NCBI GenBank assembly: GCA_003241485.1
Contig: QFQD01000035.1
Location: 1 to 64,000, forward strand
DNA: 64,000 nucleotides
Direction: 5' to 3'
From: Ancylobacter novellus
GTDB taxonomy: Bacteria > Pseudomonadota > Alphaproteobacteria > Rhizobiales > Xanthobacteraceae
Position 1 is the stretch's first letter. Each line of letters begins with the position of its first letter. This document shows, piece after piece, positions 8,944 to 17,826 of this stretch. The translations under genes were made by a program, and so were the position numbers. A model generated the notes under the pieces. The model saw nothing but the letters and a program-made list of their open reading frames with translations. It made no database searches and was not told the DNA's origin.

Positions 8944-9537
8944 TTAATGGACGTCTTCCGCCGCAGCCTGGGCGGGCGGATCGACCCAGCCGACATGCCC
9001 GTCGACGCGTCGAAAGACGACGTTGATGCGGCCATGGCCGGCATGGCGGAAGACCAGAACGGCCGCGCCGGTGAAATCGAGTTCGAGCACCGCTTCGCTG
9101 ACGGAAAGGCGCGGGAGATTGGTCGTGGCCTCGGCGACCACGGTCGGGCTCCAGCCCTCGGGCGCTTCGTCCTCGTCGTCAGGCACGGTGAGGACGGTCA
9201 GTGCGGCCATTTCGGGCAGGCTGGCGCCGTTTTCCCCATTGGACGGCCGACGCTTGAAGCGGTCGCGGTAGCGGCGCAGCCGTACTTCGATGCGCTCCAC
9301 CGCCGCGTCGGCGCTGGCATAGGGATCCTGAGCGTCGGCATGGGCCTGAAGTATCGTCCCGCTGTCGAGATGCAGCGCGCAGTCCGACCGGTAGCCGGAG
9401 CCCTCGCGGGCAACCGTGACGTGGCCGGACCAGCCACCGTCAAAGTACTTGCCCATGGCCCCGGCGACGCGATCGCTCACGCGCTGACGCAGCGCTTCAC
9501 CCACGTCGAGATTTTTTCCTGAAACCCGCAGCGGCAT
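8944..9537 (-). CDS. hpf: Ribosome hibernation promoting factor, long form
   Basis: A 197-residue long HPF. The N-terminal S30AE/RaiA domain (about 1-105) begins MPLRVSGKNLDVGEALRQRV and binds the small subunit. The C-terminal dimerisation domain (about 140-197) has LDFTGAAVLVFRHAGHGRINVVFRRVDGHVGWVDPP, used to form 100S dimers of idle ribosomes. It has its own promoter candidate at 9637-9665, and lies between rpoN and ptsN. Confidence 0.95.
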   Translation of the reverse strand: MPLRVSGKNLDVGEALRQRVSDRVAGAMGKYFDGGWSGHVTVAREGSGYRSDCALHLDSGTILQAHADAQDPYASADAAVERIEVRLRRYRDRFKRRPSNGENGASLPEMAALTVLTVPDDEDEAPEGWSPTVVAEATTNLPRLSVSEAVLELDFTGAAVLVFRHAGHGRINVVFRRVDGHVGWVDPPAQAAAEDVH

Positions 9538-9636
9538 CGTGACTAGTCCCTCTGCTGGGGCATGTCCGCGGCTACGCTGGAAATCGGCGCCCCGCGACCT
9601 GCCCGAACCCCCTACTTGCCCGGCCGGTGCCTTAAA

Positions 9637-9665
9637 GAGGTAGGAGCCGAGAGGGAAAGTGTCAA
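9637..9665 (-). promoter_or_regulatory. Promoter candidate for hpf-ptsN
   Basis: On the minus strand a consensus TTGACA (9665-9660) and TACCTC (9642-9637) are 17 bp apart. This would give hpf a leader of about 90 nt. The whole gene-free interval 9538-9842 contains nothing else clear; I looked for a sigma-54 -24/-12 element and did not find one with correct spacing. Confidence 0.55.
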
Positions 9666-9842
9666 CGACGGCGGTGGATAGCTCACCGAAACCACTCGTT
9701 CACAAGGGTTTGCGGTGCGGTGCAACATGCCGCGCCTCACCTGGCGCCGGTAGAGGGATGCCATCTTGCTTCCACAATGCCGCCACCTTGATGCCGCACG
9801 CGCGCCGTCGCGCTCTTATGGGCGTGGTCGCGGTGGGTGGCG

Positions 9843-11432
9843 TCAGCCGTGGGAAACCGCTGCCTGCTTTTCCCGCCGGCGCTGCACCGAGGAGGGAATC
9901 CGCATCGCCTCACGGTATTTAGCAACCGTACGTCGGGCGATGTCGATGCCCGATTCGCGCAGCTTCTGCACCAGCGTGTCGTCGGACAGCACGTCGTCCG
10001 GCGCCTCGGCATCGATCATCTGCTTGATGCGGAAGCGCACGGATTCCGCCGAATGCGCCTCGCCTCCATCGGAAGAAGAAATGGAGGACGAGAAGAAATA
10101 CTTCATCTCGAAGATGCCGCGCGAGGTCGCCATGTATTTGTTGGAGGTAACGCGCGAAACGGTGGATTCATGCATGCCGATGGCGTCGGCCACCATGCGC
10201 AGGTTCAGCGGGCGCAGATGCTGCACGCCGAGCGAGAGGAAGGCCTCCTGCTGGCGCACGATTTCCGTCGCCACCTTGAGGATGGTGCGCGCGCGCTGGT
10301 CCAGCGAGCGCGTCAGCCAGGTCGCCGTCTGCATGCAGTCGGTGAGGAAAGCCTTTTCCTTTTCGCCGCGCGTCGTCTTCTGCACGCGGGCGTAATAGGC
10401 CTGGTTGACCAGCACGCGCGGCAGCGTGTCGGAGTTCAGCTCCACCAGCCAATTTTCGGGCACGCCGCGCACGAACACGTCCGGGACGATCGGCTGGATC
10501 ACACCCGATCCGAACGCCAGGCCGGGCTTGGGGTTCAGCCGGCGGATCTCGCCGACCATCTCGGCCAGATCCTCGTCATCGACGCCGCATACCCGCTTGA
10601 GCGCGGTGAATTCGCGCCGCGCCAGCAATTCCAGGTGGTTGAGCAGCGCGGCCATGGCCGGATCGAAGCGGTTGCGCTCCTTCAGCTGCAGCGCGAGACA
10701 CTCGGACAGCGAACGCGCCCCGATGCCGGGCGGATCGAAGGTCTGGATCACCTCCAGAACCTTCTGCACAGCCGAAAGCGGCGCGCCGAGGCGCTCGGCC
10801 ACGCTGGCCAGATCCGTCGTGAGGTAACCGGCCTCGTCGATCAGGTCGATCAGGTGATGGCCGATGAGCAGCGCGACCGGGTCGTTCAGCGCCAGCGTGA
10901 GCTGACCTTCAAGGTGGTCGCCCAGCGTCGTCTCGGCGGAGACGAAGGCTTCGAGATTGTAATCGTCCTCGTCGCGCCCGCCACCGCCGACGCTCGACCA
11001 GTCGCTGTAGGAGCCGGTGTCGCCCGTCGTGGGGCGCACCGCCTCGCGGCCGGCATCGTCGGGGAAGACGTTTTCCAGACCCGTGTCGAGCCGGTCCTCA
11101 ATGGCGCTGCGGCTGGAATCGAGGCTCTCTTCCAGCCAGTCGGCCGTCCGCCCCTCCTCCCGCGTCTCGTCGGCATGCGCGCGCGGGTCCAGCTGGTGGT
11201 CCTCGCTGCGGAGCACCACAGCGTCACGCCCGCCCTCGCCTTCGCCCTCAGTGGGGCTTGTCCCTTCCGGCTCGACCTGTCGCTCCAGCAGCGGGTTGCG
11301 CTCCAGCTCGGCTTCGACATAGGCGACAAGATCGAGATTGGAGAGTTGCAGCAGCTTGATGGCCTGCATCAGCTGCGGCGTCATCACCAGGGACTGCGTC
11401 TGGCGGAATTCGAGACGCGGACCTAACGACAT
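9843..11432 (-). CDS. rpoN: RNA polymerase sigma-54 factor
   Basis: A 529-residue sigma factor for -24/-12 promoters. The glutamine-rich activator-interacting region I is intact (MSLGPRLEFRQTQSLVMTPQLMQAIKLLQLSN). A long acidic region II follows (about 60-150). The core-binding domain, the DNA-binding helix-turn-helix and the C-terminal RpoN box ARRTVAKYRE are all present. The start at 11432 has GGAGGG 9 nt upstream; the upstream GTG at 11441 would touch the same ribosome-binding site and is rejected. It lies downstream of lptB, the standard alphaproteobacterial order. Confidence 0.97.
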   Translation of the reverse strand: MSLGPRLEFRQTQSLVMTPQLMQAIKLLQLSNLDLVAYVEAELERNPLLERQVEPEGTSPTEGEGEGGRDAVVLRSEDHQLDPRAHADETREEGRTADWLEESLDSSRSAIEDRLDTGLENVFPDDAGREAVRPTTGDTGSYSDWSSVGGGGRDEDDYNLEAFVSAETTLGDHLEGQLTLALNDPVALLIGHHLIDLIDEAGYLTTDLASVAERLGAPLSAVQKVLEVIQTFDPPGIGARSLSECLALQLKERNRFDPAMAALLNHLELLARREFTALKRVCGVDDEDLAEMVGEIRRLNPKPGLAFGSGVIQPIVPDVFVRGVPENWLVELNSDTLPRVLVNQAYYARVQKTTRGEKEKAFLTDCMQTATWLTRSLDQRARTILKVATEIVRQQEAFLSLGVQHLRPLNLRMVADAIGMHESTVSRVTSNKYMATSRGIFEMKYFFSSSISSSDGGEAHSAESVRFRIKQMIDAEAPDDVLSDDTLVQKLRESGIDIARRTVAKYREAMRIPSSVQRRREKQAAVSHG

Positions 11433-11495
11433 GGCACGCACCCTCCGGGGGCGACGCGTGACAGGGCGGCAGAGGTGGGCGGCCGGGCATCCATG

Positions 11496-12407
11496 CTACA
11501 GACGGAACTCCTCGCCGAGATAGAGCCGACGCACCTCCGAGCTCGCGACGATCTCGTCGGGAGACCCCTCCATGAGCACGCTGCCGGAATGGATGATGTA
11601 GGCGCGGTCGATTAGCCCGAGCGTCTCGCGCACGTTGTGGTCGGTGATCAGCACGCCGATGCCGCGCTGGGTGAGATGGCGCACCAGCGCCTGGATGTCG
11701 CCCACCGCGATCGGGTCGATGCCGGCGAAAGGCTCGTCGAGCAGCATGAAGGTCGGCCGCGAGGCGAGCGCGCGCGCGATCTCGACACGGCGCCGCTCGC
11801 CGCCCGAGAGCGCGATCGAAGGCGACTTGCGCACATGGGTGACGCGGAACTCCTCCAGCAGCGCATCGAGTTCACGCTCGCGCGTCTTGCGGCTCGGCTC
11901 CACCGCCTCCAGCACGGCGCGGATGTTGTTTTCCACTGACAGGCCGCGGAAGATCGAGGCTTCCTGCGGCAGATAGCCCACGCCGAGCCGCGCCCGGCGG
12001 TACATGGGCAGATGGGTGACGTCATGGCCATCCAGCTCGATGCGGCCGGCGTCGGCCTTCACCAGGCCGGTGATCATGTAGAAAATCGTCGTCTTGCCGG
12101 CACCGTTGGGACCGAGCAGCCCCACAGCCTCGCCGCGCCGCACATGCAGGCTCGCCTCGCGCACGACCTTGCGCCCGCCATAGGATTTGGCGACACCGAC
12201 GGCGTTGAGCACGCCCTGGCGCTGTTCGGGCAGTTCGGAAAAGCGCGGCGCCTCCTCGGCCAGCGCGGCGAGGGACGGCTCACGCGCGACGCGGGCCTCC
12301 CGAGACGGGGATTCGGGCTGCCGCTGGCCGCCGCTTCCGAAGCCACGCGCTGTCTGGGCTGACGAATCCTTGCCGCCGCGACCACTCAATCCCGAGAAAA
12401 AGCCCAC
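11496..12407 (-). CDS. lptB: LPS export ABC transporter ATPase LptB
   Basis: A 303-residue ATPase driving lipopolysaccharide extraction by LptB2FG. Walker A is GPNGAGKTT (about 98-106), the signature LSGGERRR, Walker B FMLLDEPFAGID, and the H-loop ITDHNVRE. About 60 extra N-terminal residues, rich in Gly, Ser and Glu, precede the ABC domain, making it longer than the 240-residue E. coli protein. rpoN follows 63 nt downstream. A terminator-like hairpin separates it from lptA upstream. Confidence 0.95.
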   Translation of the reverse strand: MGFFSGLSGRGGKDSSAQTARGFGSGGQRQPESPSREARVAREPSLAALAEEAPRFSELPEQRQGVLNAVGVAKSYGGRKVVREASLHVRRGEAVGLLGPNGAGKTTIFYMITGLVKADAGRIELDGHDVTHLPMYRRARLGVGYLPQEASIFRGLSVENNIRAVLEAVEPSRKTRERELDALLEEFRVTHVRKSPSIALSGGERRRVEIARALASRPTFMLLDEPFAGIDPIAVGDIQALVRHLTQRGIGVLITDHNVRETLGLIDRAYIIHSGSVLMEGSPDEIVASSEVRRLYLGEEFRL

Positions 12408-12480
12408 GCGTACCCTCCGTGGTGAGGCACCACTACGAAGGTGATAAACTCTCCGGCGCGCGCTGGCAAACGTAGAGAAG

Positions 12481-12506
12481 CAAAAAGCGGGCCGAATTAG
12501 GCCCGC
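12481..12506 (-). terminator. Intrinsic terminator after lptA
   Basis: Read on the minus strand: GCGGGCC, loop TAATTC, GGCCCGC, then TTTTTG. It lies between lptA and lptB, so lptB-rpoN probably needs its own promoter or depends on read-through. Confidence 0.75.
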
Positions 12507-12571
12507 CGCATCGCAAACAAAAATCGGAAGCGCCGCCGATCATCTGCTGGTGGCGGGAGACATGCGCGCGA

Positions 12572-13243
12572 TCAGGGAGTGGGCTTGGCGGGCTTGGCCG
12601 GTTTGGCTGCCGGCTTCGCGCCGGGCGCGCCGGGCGCGCCGGCGGCACCTTCCATCTGCTTGACGCTGTTGGGCACGATCAGGCTCTCGACGCGACCGCC
12701 CTCGAAGCGCGAGGCGCCATTGGCCAGATCGACCGTGAGCTTCTTGCCGCGGATGACGTTCGGACCCTGCGTGAGCACCACCGGATTGCCCGTGAGGGTG
12801 ATCGTGTTGCTGGCCGTCTCGAACACGCCCTGATCGCCAGTCGCCGTCTGCTCCTTGGTGGTCACAACCACCGAGCCGTTGATCTCCAGCCGGCGGATGG
12901 ACGACGAACTCATCGGGTTGCCGGACGCCAGCGCCTCGCCGGCCTTGGCCGTGTTCGCCGCCCCCGCGCCCGTGCCTGCCCCCTTGCCGTCATAGAAGAC
13001 GACGAGTTCCTTGGAGCGCAGCGTCGTGTCGCCCTGCTGCACCACGACATTGCCGGAGAAGATCGCCTTCTTCTGCTGGTCGAGCACTTCGAGGCTGTTG
13101 GCGTCGATGCGGATCGGCTGGTCGCGGTTGGTGGCGAAGCCCTGCAACGCGTTGGGCACGTTGCGCGACTGCGCAAGCCCGGCGGCGGGCGCGACGACGA
13201 GCAGAACCAGACTGGCGGCGGCAAAGCGGACAAATGCGATCAT
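12572..13243 (-). CDS. lptA: Periplasmic LPS transport protein LptA
   Basis: A 223-residue OstA-like protein forming the periplasmic bridge for lipopolysaccharide. The signal peptide is residues 1-24 (ending AAGLAQS). The beta-jellyroll runs from PIRIDANSLEVLDQQKKAIFSGNVVVQQGDTTLRSKELVVFY to RGKKLTVDLANGASRFEG. The last 30 residues are a low-complexity Ala/Pro/Lys/Gly tail, common in this order. The start at 13243 was chosen because it gives the signal peptide directly; 46 nt separate it from lptC. Confidence 0.92.
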   Translation of the reverse strand: MIAFVRFAAASLVLLVVAPAAGLAQSRNVPNALQGFATNRDQPIRIDANSLEVLDQQKKAIFSGNVVVQQGDTTLRSKELVVFYDGKGAGTGAGAANTAKAGEALASGNPMSSSSIRRLEINGSVVVTTKEQTATGDQGVFETASNTITLTGNPVVLTQGPNVIRGKKLTVDLANGASRFEGGRVESLIVPNSVKQMEGAAGAPGAPGAKPAAKPAKPAKPTP

Positions 13244-13289
13244 GGTCTCATGTCTAGCCGTGCACGCGCGGCCGTTCAACGAAATAGGC

Positions 13290-14069
13290 TCAGGGTTGAG
13301 CGCTTAACGACGAGCCCCGCAGCGCGGGGGCATCGCCCGGGGCGGCAGCACCCGCAGCACGCGGTGCGTCGTCGGGGGGCGGCATGCGGAAATTGAGCTG
13401 CACATGGCCGGTCAGCAAGGCGCGGGAATCCTTCTGCGACACTTCCATCCGGTCGGCCGTCAGCTTGCCGTCCATATAGGTCAGCTTCACCGGGTGTTCG
13501 GAAACCAGCCGTCCACCCTTGATGTCGATGGTCGCCTCGGAGAACTCGCCGCCATAGCCGGCGGAGGTGGAGAAGTGCACGCCGTCCCCGAGCTTGATCA
13601 GTTCGGTCTTGGTGTCGTAGCTGCCGGCCTTCGCCGCGAGCTTCGCCCAGCCATGGTCGGCGAGTTCGAGATTCGCCGCGATGGTTTCCAGATCGATGCG
13701 GTTGGGTTCGGTGAGGTCCTGCGAGGCCGCCTCAGCCGTGACGGAATAGCCGCGATTGTCCTGCGTGAAGCCCTGGAGCTTGGGGAACTCCATCTTCACC
13801 TTGGTGCCCGACAGCGAGATCCGTCCGAGTTCAAAGGGCAGATCCACCGCGAGGGCCAGCGGCTTGAGGTAGTTCACCGCCAGCGTCAGGCCGAGCACGA
13901 TGAGCACACCGGCGGGCAGCGCGCGGCGAAAGAAGCGCACGCGGCGGCTGTGACGGCGCGCGCGCTTGAATTCGTTGGCCTCCCGGCGTGCAGCCTCGGG
14001 CGAGCGGCCAGAGCTTTGCTCTTCCGCGACCGCCCGGGGGCGAACAGGAGGTTGCACATGCCGGTTCAT
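13290..14069 (-). CDS. lptC: LPS export protein LptC
   Basis: A 259-residue single-pass protein that passes lipopolysaccharide from LptB2FG to LptA. After a basic cytoplasmic lead (RRHSRRVRFFRR) comes one membrane helix (about 50-70, PAGVLIVLGLTLAVNYL) and a periplasmic jellyroll. The C-terminal 30 residues are Ala/Pro-rich. Start at 14069 chosen over upstream frame extension, which has no family similarity. It is followed by lptA in the same direction. Confidence 0.9.
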   Translation of the reverse strand: MNRHVQPPVRPRAVAEEQSSGRSPEAARREANEFKRARRHSRRVRFFRRALPAGVLIVLGLTLAVNYLKPLALAVDLPFELGRISLSGTKVKMEFPKLQGFTQDNRGYSVTAEAASQDLTEPNRIDLETIAANLELADHGWAKLAAKAGSYDTKTELIKLGDGVHFSTSAGYGGEFSEATIDIKGGRLVSEHPVKLTYMDGKLTADRMEVSQKDSRALLTGHVQLNFRMPPPDDAPRAAGAAAPGDAPALRGSSLSAQP

Positions 14070-14258
14070 GACGCGACGAAAAATCCCGAGCGGCCGGCCC
14101 CCCGACCGGCAACGTTGCAAGATGGCGGCTTGTGGGCGCCTGTGCAAGCCGAGCTGCAGGGCCGGCACACAGCGCCCGTTCAAGGCCTATTGGACCAGCC
14201 GATTGCGGCCGGGATGGGAAGCGGGCAAGGCGCGAAGGTGCGCAATCGCCGGCCGCAT

Positions 14259-14891
14259 TCAGGAATGCGAGAAAATATCCTGCTCCGGCCAGCCCGCGAG
14301 ATCGAGCTTTGCGCGCGTGGGCAGGAAGTTGAAGCATTCCTGCGCCATCTCGGTCCGGCTCTCGCGCGCCAGCATCGCCGCCAGCTTGATCTGCAGCGCA
14401 TGCAGGTGCAGCACGTCGGAGGCAGCGTAGACGAGCTGCGCGTCCGACAGCTCCTCCGCCGCCCAATCCGAACTCTGCTGCTGCTTGGACAGGTCGATGC
14501 CGAGCAGTTCGCGCACCAGCTCCTTGAGGCCATGCCGGTCGGTATAGGTCCGGGTCAGGCGCGAGGCGATCTTGGTGCACCAGACCGGGCCGACCGTGAG
14601 GCCGAAGGCCTTGCCGAGCACCGCAATGTCGAAGCGGGCGAAATGGAACAGCTTGATGATGGCCGGATCGGTCAGCAGCTTTTCGAGGTTCGGCGCGCTG
14701 CCAGGGCCCGCCCCGGCGGGAATCTGCACGACGTCCGCCGTTCCGTCACCGGGGGAGAGCTGCACCACGCACAGGCGGTCGCGATGCGGGTTCAACCCCA
14801 GCGTCTCGGTATCGATGGCCACGAAGGGCGTGCGCTCGGCCGAATAGCGCGAAAGGTCGACAAGATCGCCGCGATGCAGGCGGATGCTCAT
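14259..14891 (-). CDS. rnd: RNase D-like 3'-5' exonuclease
   Basis: A 210-residue DEDD-type exonuclease. Exo I is AIDTETLGL (D and E at about 25-27), exo II is FHFARFDIAVL, and exo III is YAASDVLHLHAL with the catalytic Asp. It is about half the length of E. coli RNase D and lacks the HRDC domain, as do most short alphaproteobacterial homologues found beside lptC. The likely role is trimming of stable RNAs. Start at 14891 (MSIRLHRGDLVD) matches the family. Confidence 0.88.
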   Translation of the reverse strand: MSIRLHRGDLVDLSRYSAERTPFVAIDTETLGLNPHRDRLCVVQLSPGDGTADVVQIPAGAGPGSAPNLEKLLTDPAIIKLFHFARFDIAVLGKAFGLTVGPVWCTKIASRLTRTYTDRHGLKELVRELLGIDLSKQQQSSDWAAEELSDAQLVYAASDVLHLHALQIKLAAMLARESRTEMAQECFNFLPTRAKLDLAGWPEQDIFSHS

Positions 14892-14991
14892 GGGCGGACG
14901 GTTCCGACAACAGGATTTCGTGAATAGGCCGCTCCTTAGCACCCGCAGGGCCGCAGGGGCAACCAAAGGTCGCGCCGAGGACGCGGGCGGA

Positions 14992-15942
14992 TCAGGCGAG
15001 CAACGCGTCGAGCAGCAAGCCGGCGAACAGGATAAGCCCCGCATCCCGGTTCGACTTGAACAGGGCGAGGCACAGGTCGCGGTCGTCGATGTCGAGCCGG
15101 CGCACCTGCGTGGCAAGCTGCACAGTGAAGATGCCGAGCCCGCCCCAGGCATAGGGGCCCGCCCCCGCCGCCACCAGCGCGGCCCCGATCAGCACCACCG
15201 CCCCCGCATAGAACGCAACGAGCCAGGGCTTGGTATGGCGCGCGAACAGGCGGGCGGACGATTTCACGCCGACAATCGCATCGTCCTCGCGGTCCTGATG
15301 CGCATAGATCGTGTCATAGCCGACGACCCAGAGCACCGAGCCGGCATAGAGCAAGAACGCCGCCGGCGGCAGGGCGCCCAATAGCGCTGCGAAGCCCATC
15401 AACGCGCCCCATGAAAAGGTGAGCCCCAGCACGGCCTGCGGAATCCAGATCACCCGCTTCATCAGCGGATAGATCGCCACCAGTCCGAGCGAAGAGAGCG
15501 CGACGACAATGGCAAAGCGCGGCAGACACAGCAGCACCACCAGCCCGGCCAGAGCCTGAAGGCCGAGAAACACGAAAGCGCCGGTGACGCTGACCTGTCC
15601 CGACGGCAGCGGGCGGCCGCGCGTGCGCTCCACCATGCCGTCAATGTCGCGGTCGAGAATGTCGTTCCAGGTGCAGCCCGCGCCGCGCATCGCCACCGAA
15701 CCGATGGCGAACAGGACGAGGAGGGCCGCTACCTGCCAGGGGTCAACGGGAACGCCATCATGCCGCGCCATGGAGGCGGCGAGAGCGGTCGACCACCCGC
15801 AGGGAATGAGCAGCAGCCAGCTGCCGATGGGACGGTCGGCGCGCGCGAGCCGCAGGAAGGGCCGCAGGAAGGCCGGGGCGTAGCGGTCAACCCAATTGCC
15901 GGCGGCATCCGCCGGCACGAGCGTGGGAGCAGGCGCGCTCAT
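14992..15942 (-). CDS. ubiA: 4-hydroxybenzoate polyprenyltransferase
   Basis: A 316-residue integral membrane prenyltransferase of ubiquinone synthesis, attaching the polyprenyl chain to 4-hydroxybenzoate. The first Asp-rich motif is NDILDRDIDG (about 105-114) and the second is DREDD near YDTIYAHQ. About eight membrane helices. It is preceded by a small secreted-protein gene 8 nt upstream in the same direction, so the two are likely co-transcribed. Confidence 0.93.
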   Translation of the reverse strand: MSAPAPTLVPADAAGNWVDRYAPAFLRPFLRLARADRPIGSWLLLIPCGWSTALAASMARHDGVPVDPWQVAALLVLFAIGSVAMRGAGCTWNDILDRDIDGMVERTRGRPLPSGQVSVTGAFVFLGLQALAGLVVLLCLPRFAIVVALSSLGLVAIYPLMKRVIWIPQAVLGLTFSWGALMGFAALLGALPPAAFLLYAGSVLWVVGYDTIYAHQDREDDAIVGVKSSARLFARHTKPWLVAFYAGAVVLIGAALVAAGAGPYAWGGLGIFTVQLATQVRRLDIDDRDLCLALFKSNRDAGLILFAGLLLDALLA

Positions 15943-15950
15943 GCATCCCC

Positions 15951-16682
15951 TCAGCGCAGCGCGCTGCCGCCGAGCGTGTCGAACACACCGCCCTTGCCGC
16001 CATCGGTCGTGCTCGGCAGGCCGCTCGACAGGCCAAGGCCCGACGCCACGGCGCCCTGGGGCGGAGGACCGCCGCCACCACCGCCGCCGCTCTCCTGCAG
16101 CTGGGCGGCCTTGCACACCTTGTCACGGATCGAGGCCACCTGTGCGGAGTTCTGCTTCAGGTCCTTCAGCGCCTCATCGGGCACGCCGCACTTGGTCTTG
16201 TTGGCGTTGAGGTAGGTGTAGAATTTCTGCTGGGCGGTGGCGAAGCCGCGGAACAGCGGGCAGATCTCGGACGGGGTCGCCTTGCGCTCGGCGGCCTTGC
16301 GCAGGGTCGCGTTGCGGCTTTCGAGATCGTCGCGCAGCTTGGTGACCTGCGACTGGCAGTCCGCCATGTCGGCCTGGTTCGGCCCGGCCGGCGCGGCGGG
16401 CGCTGGCGCGAAGCCGCCGACCGCGGGCGAAAAGCCGCCTGGCGCGTCCGGCGCCGCAAGGCCGGGCGCGGGCGTATAACCCGGAGCCGGGGTCATGGCC
16501 GGCGCCATGGCGGGCGCCGGTGCCGGCACCGGTTCGGGGCTCGGCGCCGCGGTGGCCGCATCGCCCGAACCTCCGGGCGTGCCGATCCACTGCGCCTGCG
16601 CCGGCGGGATCAGCATGAGGCCGCCGGTGAACAGGCATGCGGCGAAAAGCGCACCGCGCGCATGCAATATCGTCCGTGTCAT
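15951..16682 (-). CDS. Secreted Pro/Ala-rich protein of unknown function
   Basis: A 243-residue exported protein. Residues 1-28 form a signal peptide (ending PPAQAQ). Residues 35-100 are low complexity, rich in Ala, Pro and Gly. Residues 105-195 form a compact part with four cysteines (ADCQSQ, EICPLF, TKCGVP, DKVCKA) that could make two disulfides, and much predicted helix. A Gly-rich run and a flexible tail end it. The start at 16682 sits 7 nt after GGCGGA; an ATG two codons earlier is too close. I do not recognise the family. Confidence 0.72.
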   Translation of the reverse strand: MTRTILHARGALFAACLFTGGLMLIPPAQAQWIGTPGGSGDAATAAPSPEPVPAPAPAMAPAMTPAPGYTPAPGLAAPDAPGGFSPAVGGFAPAPAAPAGPNQADMADCQSQVTKLRDDLESRNATLRKAAERKATPSEICPLFRGFATAQQKFYTYLNANKTKCGVPDEALKDLKQNSAQVASIRDKVCKAAQLQESGGGGGGGPPPQGAVASGLGLSSGLPSTTDGGKGGVFDTLGGSALR

Positions 16683-16786
16683 CAACATTTCCGCCCGTAA
16701 AGCGTCCTTGACCCAGCGTGATACAGAGCCCCTAAGGATTGGGCAACATCACGGCGGGTGGCTTCTGACGTCGAATATGCGAGAAA

Positions 16787-17563
16787 ATGGCCCGTATCAT
16801 GGCTCGCCCCGAAGATTCGCCCGATCAACCCTATGATTTCCGCGCCCAGCGCCTTTTCGTCGAGGACGACCTCGGCGAAGGCGCGCTGGTCAGCCTTGAC
16901 CGCGACCGCGCCCATTATGTCGCGGATGTGATCCGGCTGCCGGTCGGCGGCCGGCTGCATCTGTTCAACGGGCGCGACGGCGAGTGGCGCGCGGTGCGCG
17001 AGGCGGGCGGCCGGCGCGAGGCGCTGCTGCGCTGCGAGGTCCGGTTGCGGGCGCAGGCCCCGGTGCCGGCGCTCGACTATGCCTTTGCCCCGCTCAAGCA
17101 TGCCCGGCTCGACTATATGGTGCAGAAGGCGGTCGAAATGGGCGCCGGGCGGCTCCAGCCGGTGCTCACGCAGCATACGCAGGCCACGCGCGTGAACATG
17201 GAACGCATGCGGGCGAATGCGATCGAGGCGGCGGAGCAATGCGGCATTCTCTCCATCCCCGAGGTGCTGGAGCCGCAGAACCTCACCCGCTGGCTCGCCG
17301 CGCTGGACCCCGCCTGCACCCTGGTGTTTTGCGACGAGGCGGCGCCTGTCGCCGACCCGCTGGCGCCCCTGCGCGCGGCCGTCGCCGGCAGGGTGGCCGT
17401 TCTGATCGGGCCGGAGGGCGGGTTTTCCGACCTTGAAAGGCGGCAGATTCTGGCCCGCCGCGGCACGGTGGTGCTCTCGCTCGGCCCCCGCATCCTGCGC
17501 GCCGACACCGCCGCGGTTGCGGCGCTCGCCCTGGTCGAGGCGGCCCGGCAATCGGCGCCCTGA
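16787..17563 (+). CDS. rsmE: 16S rRNA (uracil-1498-N3)-methyltransferase
   Basis: A 258-residue SPOUT-class methyltransferase. The N-terminal PUA-like domain (about 15-85) has RAQRLFVEDDL; the knotted domain carries the family marks LIGPEGGFSDLE and LGPRILRADTA, which bind S-adenosylmethionine. It methylates U1498 of 16S rRNA. A second in-frame ATG at 16799 is a possible start. A hairpin at 17574-17602 follows the stop. Confidence 0.93.
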   Translation: MARIMARPEDSPDQPYDFRAQRLFVEDDLGEGALVSLDRDRAHYVADVIRLPVGGRLHLFNGRDGEWRAVREAGGRREALLRCEVRLRAQAPVPALDYAFAPLKHARLDYMVQKAVEMGAGRLQPVLTQHTQATRVNMERMRANAIEAAEQCGILSIPEVLEPQNLTRWLAALDPACTLVFCDEAAPVADPLAPLRAAVAGRVAVLIGPEGGFSDLERRQILARRGTVVLSLGPRILRADTAAVAALALVEAARQSAP

Positions 17564-17573
17564 CACGGCCGCT

Positions 17574-17602
17574 GCCCCGGCTTCGCAGCGAGAAGCTGGG
17601 GC
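17574..17602 (+). terminator. Hairpin after rsmE, terminator-like
   Basis: GCCCCGGCTTC (17574-17584) pairs with GAAGCTGGGGC (17592-17602) over 11 bp with one G-U pair and a 7-nt loop. There is no T run, so it may be a transcript-end stabiliser or a palindromic repeat rather than a true intrinsic terminator. Confidence 0.4.
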
Positions 17603-17672
17603 ACGACGCCGCGTCGAAGCCGCACGACGTCAAGCACACGCTTAGGTATATCCTCCGCTCTTCCCGAATAAA

Positions 17673-17718
17673 TATAATAAAAATGTGACGTTCTCCGCAG
17701 CGAATACGGGGTCACATT
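17673..17718 (+). promoter_or_regulatory. TATAAT element with 8-bp inverted repeat upstream of the YbdK gene
   Basis: A perfect TATAAT (17673-17678) sits in a strikingly AT-rich patch (17665-17684). Just downstream the perfect inverted repeat AATGTGAC (17682-17689) and GTCACATT (17711-17718), spacer 21 nt, covers the expected transcription start. No good -35 box is visible, which would fit an activator-dependent or differently controlled promoter. Confidence 0.5.
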
Positions 17719-17826
17719 CCGGTCTCACTCCTCGATCATCAAACGACCGCGCCGCAAGCGGCCGATTCTGCGTCGGCTAAGCTGCCTGCGCCCGTTAACA
17801 TTTCGATTCCTTCGGAGAAAGACGCC

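Noticed and set aside
9700..9760. Sigma-54 promoter for hpf (GGCGCGGCATGTTGC)
   Set aside because: The GG to GC distance is 11 instead of 10 nt and the conserved -24 box is poor; a good -35/-10 pair is nearer the gene.
11433..11441. rpoN start at the upstream GTG
   Set aside because: It directly abuts the Shine-Dalgarno sequence, while the ATG three codons later has ideal spacing and the conserved start MSLGPRLEFRQ.
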